A DNA stretch of 64,000 nt from NCBI GenBank assembly GCA_947179155.2, contig OX359285.1:5804231-5868230 (forward strand), in the 5' to 3' direction. Source of the stretch: Hedera helix. Taxonomy: Eukaryota > Streptophyta > Magnoliopsida > Apiales > Araliaceae. A model generated the notes under the pieces. It worked only from the letters and a program-made list of their open reading frames with translations. It did not search any database and had not been told where the DNA came from. Both the position numbers and the translations under genes were made by a program. Below, piece by piece: positions 1-12,268 of the stretch; the first letter of the stretch is position 1; every line of letters starts with the position of its first letter.

Positions 1-98
1 TTATTCTCGACGCGATTATTTACAACAGAATTTTTGACGTAATAAACTTATTTCCGACGAAAAATATTGTCTGAAAATAAGTTTTTTTTCTTGTAGTG
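1..98. mobile_element. Right end of a CACTA-type non-autonomous element
   Basis: The segment ends in TTTCTTGTAGTG, the complement of the CACTACAAGAAA terminus typical of plant CACTA (En/Spm) elements. Its body shares the phrase TCGACGCGATTATTTA and repeated 'TTTCCGACG' words with the element at 2904-3122, so both belong to one family. The left end lies outside the window and no coding sequence is visible. Confidence 0.6.
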
Positions 99-190
99 AT
101 ATTTAGTGGGGCTGAGAGAATGATCACAAAGAAAAATCTATGGAGATATGGTTCTAGCCACTAAAAATATGTTCTTAAGGCTAAAAGTAT

Positions 191-805
191 TAGGGGTGAG
201 CATGGTGCGGTTTGGTGCGGTTTGAAGCCCAAACTGCACATGAAATCACTTAGGTGCAGTTTGACAAATTCAAAACCACACATGAAACCGCTTGTGATTG
301 ATGCGGTGCGGTTTTATTTGGTGCGGTTTCGGTTTCAAAACCAATTGAAACAATTAAATTTTATGCAATTTAACATTATACATTATTAAATATCACTTTG
401 ATAACACACACAACCATATTTATAATATTTTGTCTAAACAAAAGTAAAATAGAAATTACATTAGGGATAATTCTAAATGGATTAATTGAAAATTTCTTCT
501 CACATATGAAAATTTTAAATAAAGATAATTACATGAGGGACAATTCTAAATGGATTAATTGAAGGGTGACTTCCATAATAATGCTTCTTAATATGGTTCA
601 TGTTGAAAATAGTCAAACAACGGAAGAAAAAAAATAGTGCGGTGCAGTTTTTCCATGTGTAATTTTGCCCAGAAATTAAACTCAAAAAGCAAATTCGATT
701 TTTCAAACAACCTAAAAATGTCACATACGTCAAAACCGTTGATACGATTTTAATTAATACGATTTGTGTGATTTCAAAGTTAAATCGATTTCTTGCTCAC
801 TCCTA
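191..805. mobile_element. hAT-type MITE with 8-bp target duplication
   Basis: The left end TAGGGGTGAGCA (191-202) is inverted at the right as TGCTCACTCCTA (794-805), with one mismatch. The flanks carry an 8-bp direct duplication, AAAAGTAT at 183-190 and AAAAGTAC at 806-813, again with one mismatch. An 8-bp duplication and TA(G)GG-like ends are hallmarks of hAT elements. The interior (615 bp in all) has repeated GGTGCGGTTTG words near the left end and no credible coding sequence, so it is a non-autonomous copy. Confidence 0.75.
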
Positions 806-813
806 AAAAGTAC

Positions 814-1911
814 TATTGAAGTTCGTGATATTGCTTACTAAGGTACTTGTAAGGCAGACTCCATAAGAAACAATGAGAGCGAGAAGGTATATATATATAT
901 GCCTCCTACCTAGCTTAAACTTTTGCGATAGTAACGAGTTCCTAACACATACGTGTAAGGCCTTGTATGGTGCATGCATAATCTATAAATAGTTTACAGG
1001 CACACATTAACATGTATGTTAAAAGAAGAAAAATAAAATACTAAAAAATAAGCTATGAGAAATAGTGGAGAGAGAAAAAAGATAAAAATAAATAAAGAAC
1101 GTTTAAAGGATAAAACACAAAAATAAAAATTATTATTCTATATTATTCTATAAATTAACTATTAAACTCAAAATTAGTAATTATAATTTAGAACAAAGCT
1201 ACTATATACCTACAAGCTATTCATCCAAGTTTTTAAGCATAAATTAATTTAACTAATTAAATTAAAAATAGAAAAAGAATTGCTAGGTAGCCAAAGTTAA
1301 TGAATATAAATATCAAATCACACAACACAATAGATGAGATAGATCAATCTTTTTCTTCAAGAATCTCGGACGCCTTTTTCCCCTTTAATTTAGTAGTACT
1401 CGCAGGGTTTGATCTATACAAGTCCCCATTTGTTTATATAGTATAAGAGCAATAAATAGGAGAATCTTACATTATATGGGATTTAGATTGATCTTGTTTA
1501 TATTTTGATTGATCTGGAAGTGGTGGGGCTCTCTCTCAAATAAAACCAAACAAACTATTATCTGTGTGTACATATATACACAAAATATATATACAAATAT
1601 AAGCAGCGTTTCCAAGGGATTGCTTTGCAAATTGTGTGGAGTAATGCACCTGTAGTTTTGCATGTGCCTGAAATCTATAGTAGATATTCTCCGTGTACAA
1701 TCTGTATCCACTCCACTTAGTTTTGTCTTTGTTTTCAAACAGTGAAGAAACCAGAATTTTATTTTAGAGAAGTCAAAATTATTCTGAGACAATAAATAAG
1801 TTGGTGAGGTTCGAGGATAATGTAGAGCCAATTTTTTTGAATCATTTTGTATTTTTTAGTTATATATATAAAATATATATTTGATTGCAATGATAGTATA
1901 ATAACTGTAAC

Positions 1912-1947
<36 letters not shown>

Positions 1948-2903
1948 CGCATATACATACATACACACCTTATTGGCCCCTCTTAATAAACTTTTTAAAT
2001 TACAGATTGTTCATAAATAGTTGATTCCTTAACTATTTCAATAAAATAATGTAAATTAGATTATTATTTAATTTAAGAAGATTATAGAGAAATATATATA
2101 GAGGAGGTAGGAGTGATACAAATTTAAATTTGATTGAAAAAAAAATTCAATTTGAACCATATATTAAAAAATTTATAAAATTTCAGTGTGATCAACCTAT
2201 ATTTTATAACTAATTTTTTTTATTTTTTTCATATATATATATATTTCAGTGGGTCAATTGACCCCACTCCTTAGTATCTGACTTTGTCCCTGTTTTCAAA
2301 TAATCCTAGTTATTACATGATTAATCCTAATGACATCAAATCAAACTTAATCAATATAATCCTTTGTTTCCTACTCATGATCCCATCCACAGTTTATATT
2401 ATCATTATCATTATCTTTCCGGGTTAAAACATCCCAACATGTTTACCACCGGAAGCACCCGAAACTACTATATATTATATGTTATTATTAAATTAGACTA
2501 CATTTTGATGGAATCATGGACTATAGTCATATGAGAATATTGTTATATGTGCAAAAAAAAAAAAAAAAAACTTATAAAGAGTACTTAAAAATATTGTGTT
2601 AAAGTAATATAATTAATTAATGATTCATTGATTTGATACACGGTGAACCTCCCTAAATCCTTTTTGTGGTGTTCTTTTTTCTTTTCTTGAAGTTTTTTTT
2701 TATTCTCCTCTTGTTCTGTTAATTAGTTTATTTTACCCTTTGTGTGAGAATTTGTTTTCTACATGTGAGGAGTTTCTTTCTCTTTATGGGAGATTTTCAT
2801 TAATTATTATCTTTGCGAGATTTTGTTTCCCATATTGAAGATTATTTTTTATCGCTTATGAGAATTATTTTTCATTGTGCTAATTGACGATGAGGTTACC
2901 ACG
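814..2903. other. AT-rich intergenic DNA, no gene seen
   Basis: I see no reading frame with recognisable protein content on either strand. The stretch holds short (AT)n runs (about 890-900 and 1914-1945), a poly-A run near 2553-2570, and AT-rich sequence with ordinary plant intergenic character. Confidence 0.6.
1914..1945. repeat. (AT)n microsatellite
   Basis: Uninterrupted AT dinucleotides, about 16 repeats. Short AT runs nearby (1861-1880) are imperfect. Confidence 0.9.
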
Positions 2904-3122
2904 CACTACAAAAAAAAAAAAGCTTATTTTTGACAGAAAATGTAAATTCGACAAAAAAATGTCCATATTCCGACGAAATACGGTTTATTTCCGACGGATT
3001 AATTTCGACGCGATTATTTACGATCAAATTTTTGATAAATAATTCTGTCAGAAATAAACTTTTTTCGGATGGAATAAGTTTATTTCCGACAATTGTCAGT
3101 CGAAAATAAGCTTTTTTCTTGG
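2904..3122. mobile_element. CACTA-type MITE
   Basis: The left end is CACTACAAAAAAA, preceded by ACG. The right end reads AAGCTTTTTTCTTG and then departs from the expected terminal TAGTG, so that end looks mutated and its exact position is uncertain. The interior repeats 'TTTCCGACG' words and shares a 16-bp block with the element ending at base 98. The arms around the ends (AAAAGCTTATTTT and AAAATAAGCTTTT) are complementary, so the element can fold back on itself. Confidence 0.55.
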
Positions 3123-3276
3123 ACTTGTTATTTTATTGTTCATGTTGAAAAATTGTTCAAATCTGTATATTTAATTATTTTTTAAAATTTGATAATAATT
3201 CAAGTTGTTCTGGAGTCCACTAGCTAGTTGTTATGCATTCTTCCTAATATGAAATATGCTATTTATTTAATTTGGA

Positions 3277-3330
<54 letters not shown>
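3277..3330. repeat. (ATT)n microsatellite
   Basis: About 18 uninterrupted trinucleotide repeats. Confidence 0.95.
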
Positions 3331-3331
<1 letters not shown>

Positions 3332-5612
3332 TTTCTAACATTGTAATCTTTTTATCATTTGTACATATTACAATTTTAAAATATTTAAATTTTTTAGTCT
3401 ATTTCAAAAAAAAATGTCTAATAAGAGAAGAGATAACTCTTACCAAAAAACATAGCCTAGGAGTATATTTATATTTAAGGAAACGTATTAGGTTTGATTA
3501 AATGTTTTGGGTATATTTTTTTTTTTTATCAAATCAATTTTGAATGCAATTCGCATGGTAGGCTGAGCCATTGAAGCTAACAAACTGATTATTTTAAACC
3601 GATACAAGGAAAATGAGCTTGTTTTAATAATCACAATGCGTGAAACATTTTTCATATAGTCAAATTGGATAAAATAAAATAAAAAACTGATTGCTAGAAA
3701 TACACTTTTAATCAGCCTGCCTTTTGTTTTCTATTGTCCAAAAATAATAAATAAATAAAATCAGCCTAACTTCTGGGATTGTTGCATCAAGCCAAATCTC
3801 TCGTTCAATAGATACTTCATGGTCACAATGAAGCTCATCAATAGATACTTGGCTGTTTATATGCCACAAGAGTTCTTTGTTTATATTTTTGGGGTCAAAG
3901 TTCCTGAGCTCGATCTCTCGTTCGTTGAAATATCAAATAGCTTTGAAAACGAGTGATGGAAGACACTTTATATACAGTATTTTGTGTATATATGTATAAA
4001 TAATATTTTTTCTTTAAGAAAAATAAACCATTAGATCGGAAACTAAATTTGACTAATAGAAGTAAAAAAAGAAGAAGTTCATATCTTATTCAATACTTCA
4101 ACTCATTTGTTTAACACTCTACATGGTCAAATTGAAAAGAAATAACAGGCTCATTGTTATTTCTATTAGGTTTCTTGTCATACGATGGACAAATAGACCT
4201 TATTGTCACTGTAAAAAACTCTTATAAAATTAGTTCATTTATTTATTAGTAACGATTTTTAGTTCTATGTACACAAATTATACAAAAATATAAATTATTA
4301 TTTTATGATCACAAAACTATATTATTTTATTATGATATTATTTATTCCTTGTATAAATTTCATTTGTTTAAATTTTAAATCTCTTATGGTAGGGTTTCTA
4401 TTTTAGTCTTTAACAAGAAGACATGAGATGCTCTGGAGGACAAAGCCACCAAAGAGTTGAAGTCAAATTTTTGATCCATCAATGCTTATTATATATTTAT
4501 ATTATTTTTGATGGATCAATGCTTTAATTTGGTTGAACTGATGGGTTTGTTTTTTGGTTGCCAAGGTTCACATGTTTGCTTAAGAAATGAGATGATCCTA
4601 ACTTTCCACCACATAACAACCCATTAAATATGACCCACAAATCATGCGTGAAACAGCTCAATTAGATTTGGTGCATGGTAACTCGATCACATTAATTAAT
4701 ATAATACATATATATAAATATTTTATGGAATTTAAAAAGATTTATTGCCTCAATTTGACCACAGAAATTAAATTACCTCATACAAAACCGCTGTAAATGT
4801 TAAGAGATCCGATAAAATCTATGTATTCAACACAAAATATATTATCTTTACATATATATTAAAGGCTTAATTAGCTTTAATAAGAAGTAGATTTCAAGTT
4901 TGAGTGATGTTTATGATATTAACCCAAGAATTTCACTGCTCCCCATAAGACAATCCCTATAAAGTTGCTATAAGATTTCCATAATCTATAATTTATATGT
5001 GATTTGGTCTAACATAGTATGATTCTTTATTCAGTTCACCTTTCTATATAAGTTGTCTATGGAATTTTATAGTCGGATTCGGATGCTTTTAAGGTATTGT
5101 CCAATAGCAAAATAAATGTTTATATATACTAAAAATCTTATCTTTAAGTCTCTCCACAAGCGCGTGAGAAATACTTTTTTTAAAAATTCCAGGAAAATAA
5201 ATAATTAAAAATATATATAAAAAAAAATATACCTAGACAAGTAAATAAATATGGTAATTAACTAATAAAATCAAGAAAATGATTTTTTTTATAGATTCTG
5301 CATATAATTTATTAATTGATTATGATAAAGTTATTCATCATCAAATGTAATTAGTAAATAATTACATTTGCGACTCAACGACTATAAGATATAAAATTCA
5401 TTCACCACTTAAACGTGTGTGATTAAACGCGCTTGAGTAGGGAATGGGGTAATAACTTGATGCATTATAACAATATTTTATCCGTTACAATCAAAGACAA
5501 TCACTTTCATGTCCTCAGTCTCTAAAGTCCACTCAAAAGGAAAAAAATATTAGGGGCAATTGAGTTATAGGAGTTGTCAAGATGAGCTATAGAAAAAGAA
5601 TAGCAATCTAAG
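3331..5612. other. Intergenic region upstream of the SPEAR-like gene, no gene seen
   Basis: AT-rich sequence without credible coding frames. It presumably contains the promoter of the gene starting at 5825, but apart from a TATA-like motif at 5613 I cannot point to defined regulatory sites. Confidence 0.55.
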
Positions 5613-5620
5613 TATAAATA
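5613..5620 (+). promoter_or_regulatory. Candidate TATA box of the SPEAR-like gene
   Basis: TATAAATA lies about 205 bp upstream of the ATG at 5825, which would leave a 5' leader of roughly 175 nt. In DNA this AT-rich, TATA-like words are frequent by chance, so this is only a candidate. Confidence 0.35.
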
Positions 5621-5824
5621 TATGGAAATATATATATGTATCATATGGATCTATATGAAATCTGATCCAGCGATGCAATTATTACTGGGGATGCCAAGCG
5701 TTGACAGTTTTAAAAAGGTACCATTTTGAGATCTCTCCCTGGTCATATCACAGCAGCTCCTAGCTCAAGCTTGTTTATTTGCTAGAAAGTTTGCAAATTC
5801 ACACAGAAAATTAAATTTAAAGAA

Positions 5825-7438
5825 ATGGATAGCAGTTATTTTGGGGAGCCAAACTTGGGAAATGAAAGATCTGGAGGAGGAAATTCATCATCATCATCAT
5901 CAAGAAAAGGGAAGAAAAGCAATTCAGACAAGCCAAAGCAACCGCAAAGAGGCTTAGGAGTTGCTCAATTAGAGAAAATTAGACTCCACAGTCAAATGGG
6001 TTCTGGCTATAATATTCCTTCTCTTCAAACTCCTTACATAATTACTAATCCCAACCAGGTTTAATTTCTTTAATTTTCTCTCCCTCTCTTTGTAATCTTC
6101 TTGTTTTTATTGTATGGGATTTAGTTTTATAGTGGTAATTTAATTATTATTAATTGATCACATGGATATATATGTGAATTGCAGGAGGATGTAAGACTAC
6201 AAACAGCTTATTCATCATCATCATCATCCTATTCGTATACATCAGTACCATCTTCATCTTCTTATGGTTTCAATGGAGCTCAAAGCATCATGGTATGTCA
6301 ACTTATTGTCATAATTCTCAGTACATAAGAAACTCCTCATATATGAAAATTTATGTTGTTTTTGTTGAGAATCCAATTAAGTTCCCCCTTTTGACAATTA
6401 AAACCTCGTGGTCTTAAAAATAATCATGGGGATACTGTGTAATACTCATAGTCAATTGATCATTTTGAGTCAGATGCAAGGTTTGGGATATAATCTCATG
6501 GTCATTGCTACAAGTATTCTTAGTATTATTTCCATTTTGGATGTGAATTGAAATCTATATATAACATATGGAACCATATTGAATTTTGATAATGTTCATT
6601 TTATATCTCTATCTTGTGGATCACTTGTAGACCTAGATATGTATTTGCTCCTTTTCCAACTATGAAATCGACATATACATTACATTTAATTAGAGAAATT
6701 AAAGGTGAAATATGGGATATCTGGACAACAGCCAAGATTTTTGTCATCACCATCAAGATATTTAATTGTTTTCGATCAAGAGGATGAAAAAAGTTTTTTA
6801 ATTGATCATAAATTTAATTATGATCATTGTGTTCTGCTGTTTTTCTTTTAAAGATATTTGTATTATGTTTGATGTGTGTATTTTCATGTCCTGATATTTG
6901 CGCGGTGACAAAATCTTTTGAAAATTACTTGTCTTGCAGATGGGTTTGGGTGAATTCGACGGAGCAAATATTAGATATGGTGATTCCCATCCCAGCACTA
7001 ATGCAAGGTGCTTATGTTTCTTAACCTAATTTCTTTTTCTTAAGATATTTCAATTGCCATTCTTGTTATTTTTCCTCTTTTCTCCTTCTTTTCCATAAAT
7101 AGGTATCTAACTTTTCGTTAAATTCAACATAAATCAGATGGAATGCAGGCAATAACGCCTTAGACGCCCAACATTATCAACAACCAAGTATAACCAGGCA
7201 CCTTCTAAACCTAGAAGTGGAGGTATATATATTGTCACATTTACAACATTCGTATTATCAATTAAGAGTTGTAAATTACTTTGAAACCTTTTCTTATTTC
7301 TATAATTCATCTTATATATAGGATTCAATGGGAAAGAAGAAAAAGGAAGGTCGGAGTGATTCGATGGGCTCAGGCAGTCAGAACTCCGGTTCAAGTGGCA
7401 GCCAAGAATTAGATTTGGAGCTCAGACTTTCCATATAG
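5825..7438 (+). CDS. SPEAR: SPEAR/TIE-type EAR-motif transcriptional repressor
   Basis: Predicted 203-residue nuclear adaptor, joined from exons 5825-6058, 6185-6292, 6940-7007, 7138-7222 and 7322-7438. All introns are GT..AG and all junctions keep frame. Residues 18-28 are Ser-rich. A basic stretch (about 27-37) leads into the family-defining motif QRGLGVAQLEKIRL (41-54), as in SPOROCYTELESS/NOZZLE and SPEAR (TIE) proteins. The C terminus is an EAR motif, LDLELRL (195-201), which in this family recruits TOPLESS co-repressors. Known members bind class II TCP factors and repress their targets in leaf and reproductive development. A basic KKKK patch (170-173) follows an Asn/Gln-rich linker. The ATG is the first in the transcript region, and length and exon number fit a SPEAR gene rather than SPL itself. 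Which SPEAR paralogue it is cannot be decided here. Confidence 0.9.
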
Positions 7439-8265
7439 TCTACAATCTTCTGTGATTCAATGTATGAAATCACTTATTTATGATCTTGAATATTTAGCAT
7501 AATGGGATGGATATTGGCAAAAGTTGCACAAACTTGGGACTTACAAAATTTGTAATGGATGTTAGATCGATTTTCTGCATATTAAGCAAATGGAATTAAT
7601 TTTCTTGTGGCATTTTGTGAATGTTCTAGTTTTAAGGAAGAATATTATTTCTTTCAATTCCCGTAAGTTTTTGCTTAGCTCATAGCTAAAGCAACTAATT
7701 ATGAACATCAACTTAAACAATTTATTGGCATAAAGTGTCGGTAGCGTTTAGGTCTCAAACTTATCTTTTATAAAATAATAGTGAGTGGAGACACAGTATA
7801 AAACGATCTAAATTTTAGGCATGGGTCCATATCCACGATACGTAATGTTATTTAAAGTTAATCTGAATATAAAAGATAATTATTGATGCATGCATATATA
7901 TGCAAGTGAACTTTGCATGCATATGATCAAATGTTTAGTGAAAAAAAGGAATAAGTTTATGGATTCAAATTTGAAATGTTATAAAGTTTATGGGATACAC
8001 AATCAATTATTGATGACTCAAAATGTCCGCCCGATAAGTGAAGAATCCGATTTAGATCCAACACCCACATCCATGTCTACTCGTGTCAACCTGAGTACTT
8101 CGATCACTCTCAACGGAAGAATCCATATAGCGCAGTTACTAATATTATTCACTCTAGCTAGTTCTCCTTTCATCCAATTTTGAGTGTCATACTTTTCACT
8201 TTGAGATGTGCTAAAATGTTTGTCACATTTAAAAACTTGATGCAAGTCTAGTTTTGGTGCACAAT
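7439..8265. other. Downstream of the SPEAR-like gene, no gene seen
   Basis: This contains the presumed 3' UTR and AT-rich spacer. Short open frames on both strands have no recognisable protein signature. Confidence 0.5.
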
Positions 8266-8310
<45 letters not shown>

Positions 8311-8311
8311 A
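8266..8311. repeat. Compound (CA)n(TA)n microsatellite
   Basis: A CA run is followed directly by a TA run. It abuts the fold-back element that begins at 8310. Confidence 0.9.
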
Positions 8312-8439
8312 TTGATATTTTCACAAATAAAATTTAATATTTTCACAAGCTCACTCTCACATAAGTGTTGGGCCTATTTACTATTCATGTGTGAGAGACC
8401 TTGTGAAATTATTACTTTTGTTTTGTGAAAATATCAATT
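8310..8439. mobile_element. Fold-back MITE-like element, copy 1
   Basis: The arms begin AATTGATATTTTCACAAA and end, inverted, TTTTGTGAAAATATCAATT. Complementarity runs inwards with mismatches for about 50 bp, including CTCTCACA against TGTGAGAG. It is flanked by (TA)n on both sides. A related fold-back lies at 38740-38872. No coding capacity. Confidence 0.55.
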
Positions 8440-8708
8440 CCATATATATATATATACCCTCTTGAAAAATGGAAGAGAAAAAGAGAGATGATCCTACCAT
8501 TTGAAAAAACAAGACTTGCATATTTGTTCTTTAAGCCGCTAAAATAGAATAATGTTTACTTTATTAAAGGGGAACATAAAAAAGATCGACAAGATTACAT
8601 TTCATCGGGGAACTGAACTTGATGTCATGTGAAGAAATAACTTTCATATCTGATGGAACGTGTGCGATGTGTTTAGGGGGAAAAAAAACTTGTCTTTGTG
8701 CATGGAAT

Positions 8709-8744
<36 letters not shown>

Positions 8745-10397
8745 GGTTAGGTTCACCTTTTGCAGAGAAATGTGGTGTGATTCTGTGAATCTCACAAGAT
8801 TGTTTTGCAAGAAATAAACATAGTACGTACTATATACATTCAATTCTCTCAGATACATGATTTATAATCTTGGAGAGAACAAGAAGGAAACTTTGAAGCT
8901 GGCCATATATAATCTTCACCTTATATATATAGATTCCTTGTGTTTTTGCTGCAAGTCCCCCTTTTTATGAATCACGTTTTGTTGAGTGATAACTTATCAA
9001 TATATATTAATCAATCAATATACAAGTACTATATATTTAATTAATGCTTTGATTATGATAGTCATGATCTTTTTTCTTTTTTTTTGTTTTTTTGTTTTTT
9101 TAGAGGAACTGTGATGATCTTGTTATTATATATTATCATGACAACCTTCAATGCAACATAATCACATTGCCAATATCAGCAAATATTCATTATTAACTGT
9201 GATGTTCTAGGGTTTGACATTGCTCTATACATCCATTGCAATGTCAATCACTAAAAGTAGGCATGCTTATGTTGACAATGAAAGTAATATATTGACAAGT
9301 AATGATAATAATATGTTTTCAGATGAGCATAATTCTTAATAAATACATGTTATTTGCAGGTTTAGAGTATGAGATTGCACTGTTATTAGTGAAATTTGAT
9401 CGATCTGACTTTAGTTCGTAGGTGATTGTAGAATTATTTAAAAGGTAATTGTGCATGTCCATAAAGCAGAGGGCAGATAGGTTAATGGGGGTAATTTTGT
9501 ACTTTTAAGATAAATTAGGGTACTTATATTGCATTATATAATTAAGAAGGGGATCATGCACTTTATTATGTACAATTTTTTTTGAGGTAGTAAGACTGAG
9601 TTGTCGACTATGGAATAACGACCCAAAATTTGTACGAACTATCTAATATTTCGTATTTGTAATTCCCATAAAAAAAATAATATTTTGTTTATTTTGTCAC
9701 TTTAGAACTAAAAGTTAACCCGATTTAAGAAAATAGCACTATATAAGGGACTAATTAACTAGAGAGGAGAGAGGGCGTGGATTATATATATAGTCCTCCA
9801 TATGAGTACTATTAATCTGCAATACTAATAGTATCCCACTTAATCCGATTCCCAAACAATCGTGCATAGTTTTCTTGAGGGTATACGTTTATTATTCTTT
9901 TGAAATGCAGTACATAATTACCATCTTACTCTTTTGCTGAAGAAATACTACTAAGCTATAACTTTGAATTTTGAAAAATGGTGCGTAGCAAAATCCTTTT
10001 TCATTTTTGTAAAAGGAAAACAAGAAATGAACCAAATTTTTTAAATTTTTTGGTCGAGACACCCCAAGGTTAGAGTCTCTACATAAAATGGTGTAACGGC
10101 GCAAAGACTTATTTTAATGACCTCTTATCAGTTTACTAGTCTTGTCAATGTTCTCACACCGACAGTTATTGACATTATAGCTAATTAAGTTTATATATGT
10201 GACATGCCTTTTTATGCGACATTTATTAATTAGTGAAACTGTCACGTAACTCACGTTGTACTAATCTAGAATGCCTTGGTCAATAAAATGGTGCAGAAAA
10301 TAGTACTATTGATTAATTACATAATTTACATTCCATGATTATAGGCCTTCAATGCCGACATCATGTAAATCCTTTCGATCCTACCTATCTATCTATC

Positions 10398-10489
<92 letters not shown>

Positions 10490-11374
10490 GTATCTGATTT
10501 AAATTCCCATTAGGTGTGGATTTTTTTAATGCGACTATTTGTAGTTTAGTAAAATTTGTAGATTTTCTGTCATATCTAGAGTAAAACTCCCGTCTAATTA
10601 TTTATGTACCTCTGGTAAATAAATTCCTGGATAATGTCATAATGATATAGATTCTGAAGATCAAACGTAAGGCTCAATTGGATGAGTTTAGTTAGTCTTG
10701 TCAGTAAACCTTATTAATTTGATAAAGTCCTGATGTGAATTTTCATTTAATTATCAAAATACCTTATCAAATTAGCACAAGCATAATTTACACGCGCAAT
10801 CTTACAATTGAGGCATTTAGTACAAAAAATCTATAAGAACTAAGAAAATCTCTATTTTATAATTTGATATTCATATACCTACAAGGTACATATTAGAAGC
10901 AGGAAGAATGCAAGATGGGGGTTTTTATTTAACCAAATTAGCCAAGAAATTTGTCCTGATGGTCATCTGTGATGGATTAATTAACTATGGAGTCTTCGAT
11001 TGCAAGTTCTACAGCGACAGAAATAAGCTATTAATCGTGGCTAAATTCCTTTTAGACGTCTGATAACTAGTTCTACCACTGAAATCTTTCCTCTAAATGG
11101 TTAGTTATGCTCGCCTTTTGCATTAAAATTCTATCTACTGTATGTATCGTTTCAGGACTATAAGAATGAAGCGTAATGTGAAATAAGGACATAAGGATAT
11201 TTTTCAATTATGTTTAATTATGTCTGTTTAATTATGTATGTATACCTTTGGAGGATGAGTTTGGTAAAATGTAATAGCCGGCTGTGTAGCCCTTTAGTTA
11301 GGTTAGTCTCATTTAAGGCCCGTATAAGTTGGGTTCGGATCGGACTCGACTCGGTAAAATTCAAACAAGGACTC
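8440..11374. other. AT-rich intergenic DNA, no gene seen
   Basis: No recognisable coding sequence. The stretch holds (AT)n at 8711-8741, the compound microsatellite at 10385-10487, and poly-pyrimidine runs near 9070-9100. Near 11270-11370 there is a somewhat GC-richer block (…GGTTCGGATCGGACTCGACTCGG…) that the Copia element at 11375 interrupts. Confidence 0.5.
10385..10487. repeat. Compound (TATC)n(AC)n(AT)n microsatellite
   Basis: About four TATC units, then about 25 AC units, then about 18 AT units, without interruption. It is one of the longest simple repeats in the window. Confidence 0.95.
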
Positions 11375-11558
11375 TATTAACTTTTTTTAATTTTTTTTTA
11401 AAGTTAACTTAATTAATTAGTGTGATTTATTTTCTACCATTTTCTTCCGTTATAAAATCAATAATATTAATTCCTACCTTAAGGTGACTACTCTGCAACA
11501 AAGAAAAAGAGACTTCTGCTCTTATAAAGAGAACTCAGAATGCATGTTTTCTTCTTAG

Positions 11559-11622
<64 letters not shown>

Positions 11623-12017
11623 CATTACCATATTTTTTCTTCAATTATTTATTCTAAAACTCAAGAAAAAACAATAGGTTATTCATGTCACTTTCTCTAT
11701 TTGAGTGCACATTAGAGAAGACGGAATTGTTGAATCATGGAGAGTATCCGTTGTGACCTTTTGCACTAATGATATATTATATCGGAGAGGCGAAAACTAT
11801 CCTTAAGAACAGTGCTCTATGCACGCCTCAATTCATTTGGGCGATATCTTCCCAACTTTCTTTTAATTTTCATAGTAAGTTTTCCAATTATTTTCTTACA
11901 ATCTTAAATAAAACTATCCTTAAGAATAGTGCTCTATACACGCCTCAATTCATTTAGGTGATATCTTCCCAACTCTCTTTTAATTTTCATAGTAAGTTTT
12001 CCAATTATTTTCTTACA
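11375..12017 (+). repeat. 5' LTR of the Copia element, with internal duplication
   Basis: This aligns with the LTR at 18741-19227 but is longer. The start has decayed from TG to TA. The last part is duplicated: about 11804-11910 and 11913-12017 are near-identical tandem copies beginning AACTATCCTTAAGAA. A (TA)n run at about 11563-11620 corresponds to a shorter run in the 3' LTR. Confidence 0.75.
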
Positions 12018-12268
12018 ATCTTAAGGATAATTTATGAATTATGTTATGTTAATCGCTACAAAGGCTATTCCCGATGTCACAAAAATGGAGGCTTTTCTGG
12101 TTCTAATTTTAAGATATGGCAAACTACATTTTATTAGTCTTAGATATTGCAAATGTTGTTTGTGTTCTTACAAAACCAAAATCAGAAAAACCAAAAGAAG
12201 GTGATCAAACTAAATATGAAAAGGAACTATTTTTTTGAAAAAATGCAAACAAAATTTGCAAGACTATT

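Noticed and set aside
6827..7024. Alternative open frame over SPEAR exon 3
   Set aside because: Most of it is intron. The exon part is read in a different frame, and the spliced SPEAR model explains the locus with family motifs at both ends.
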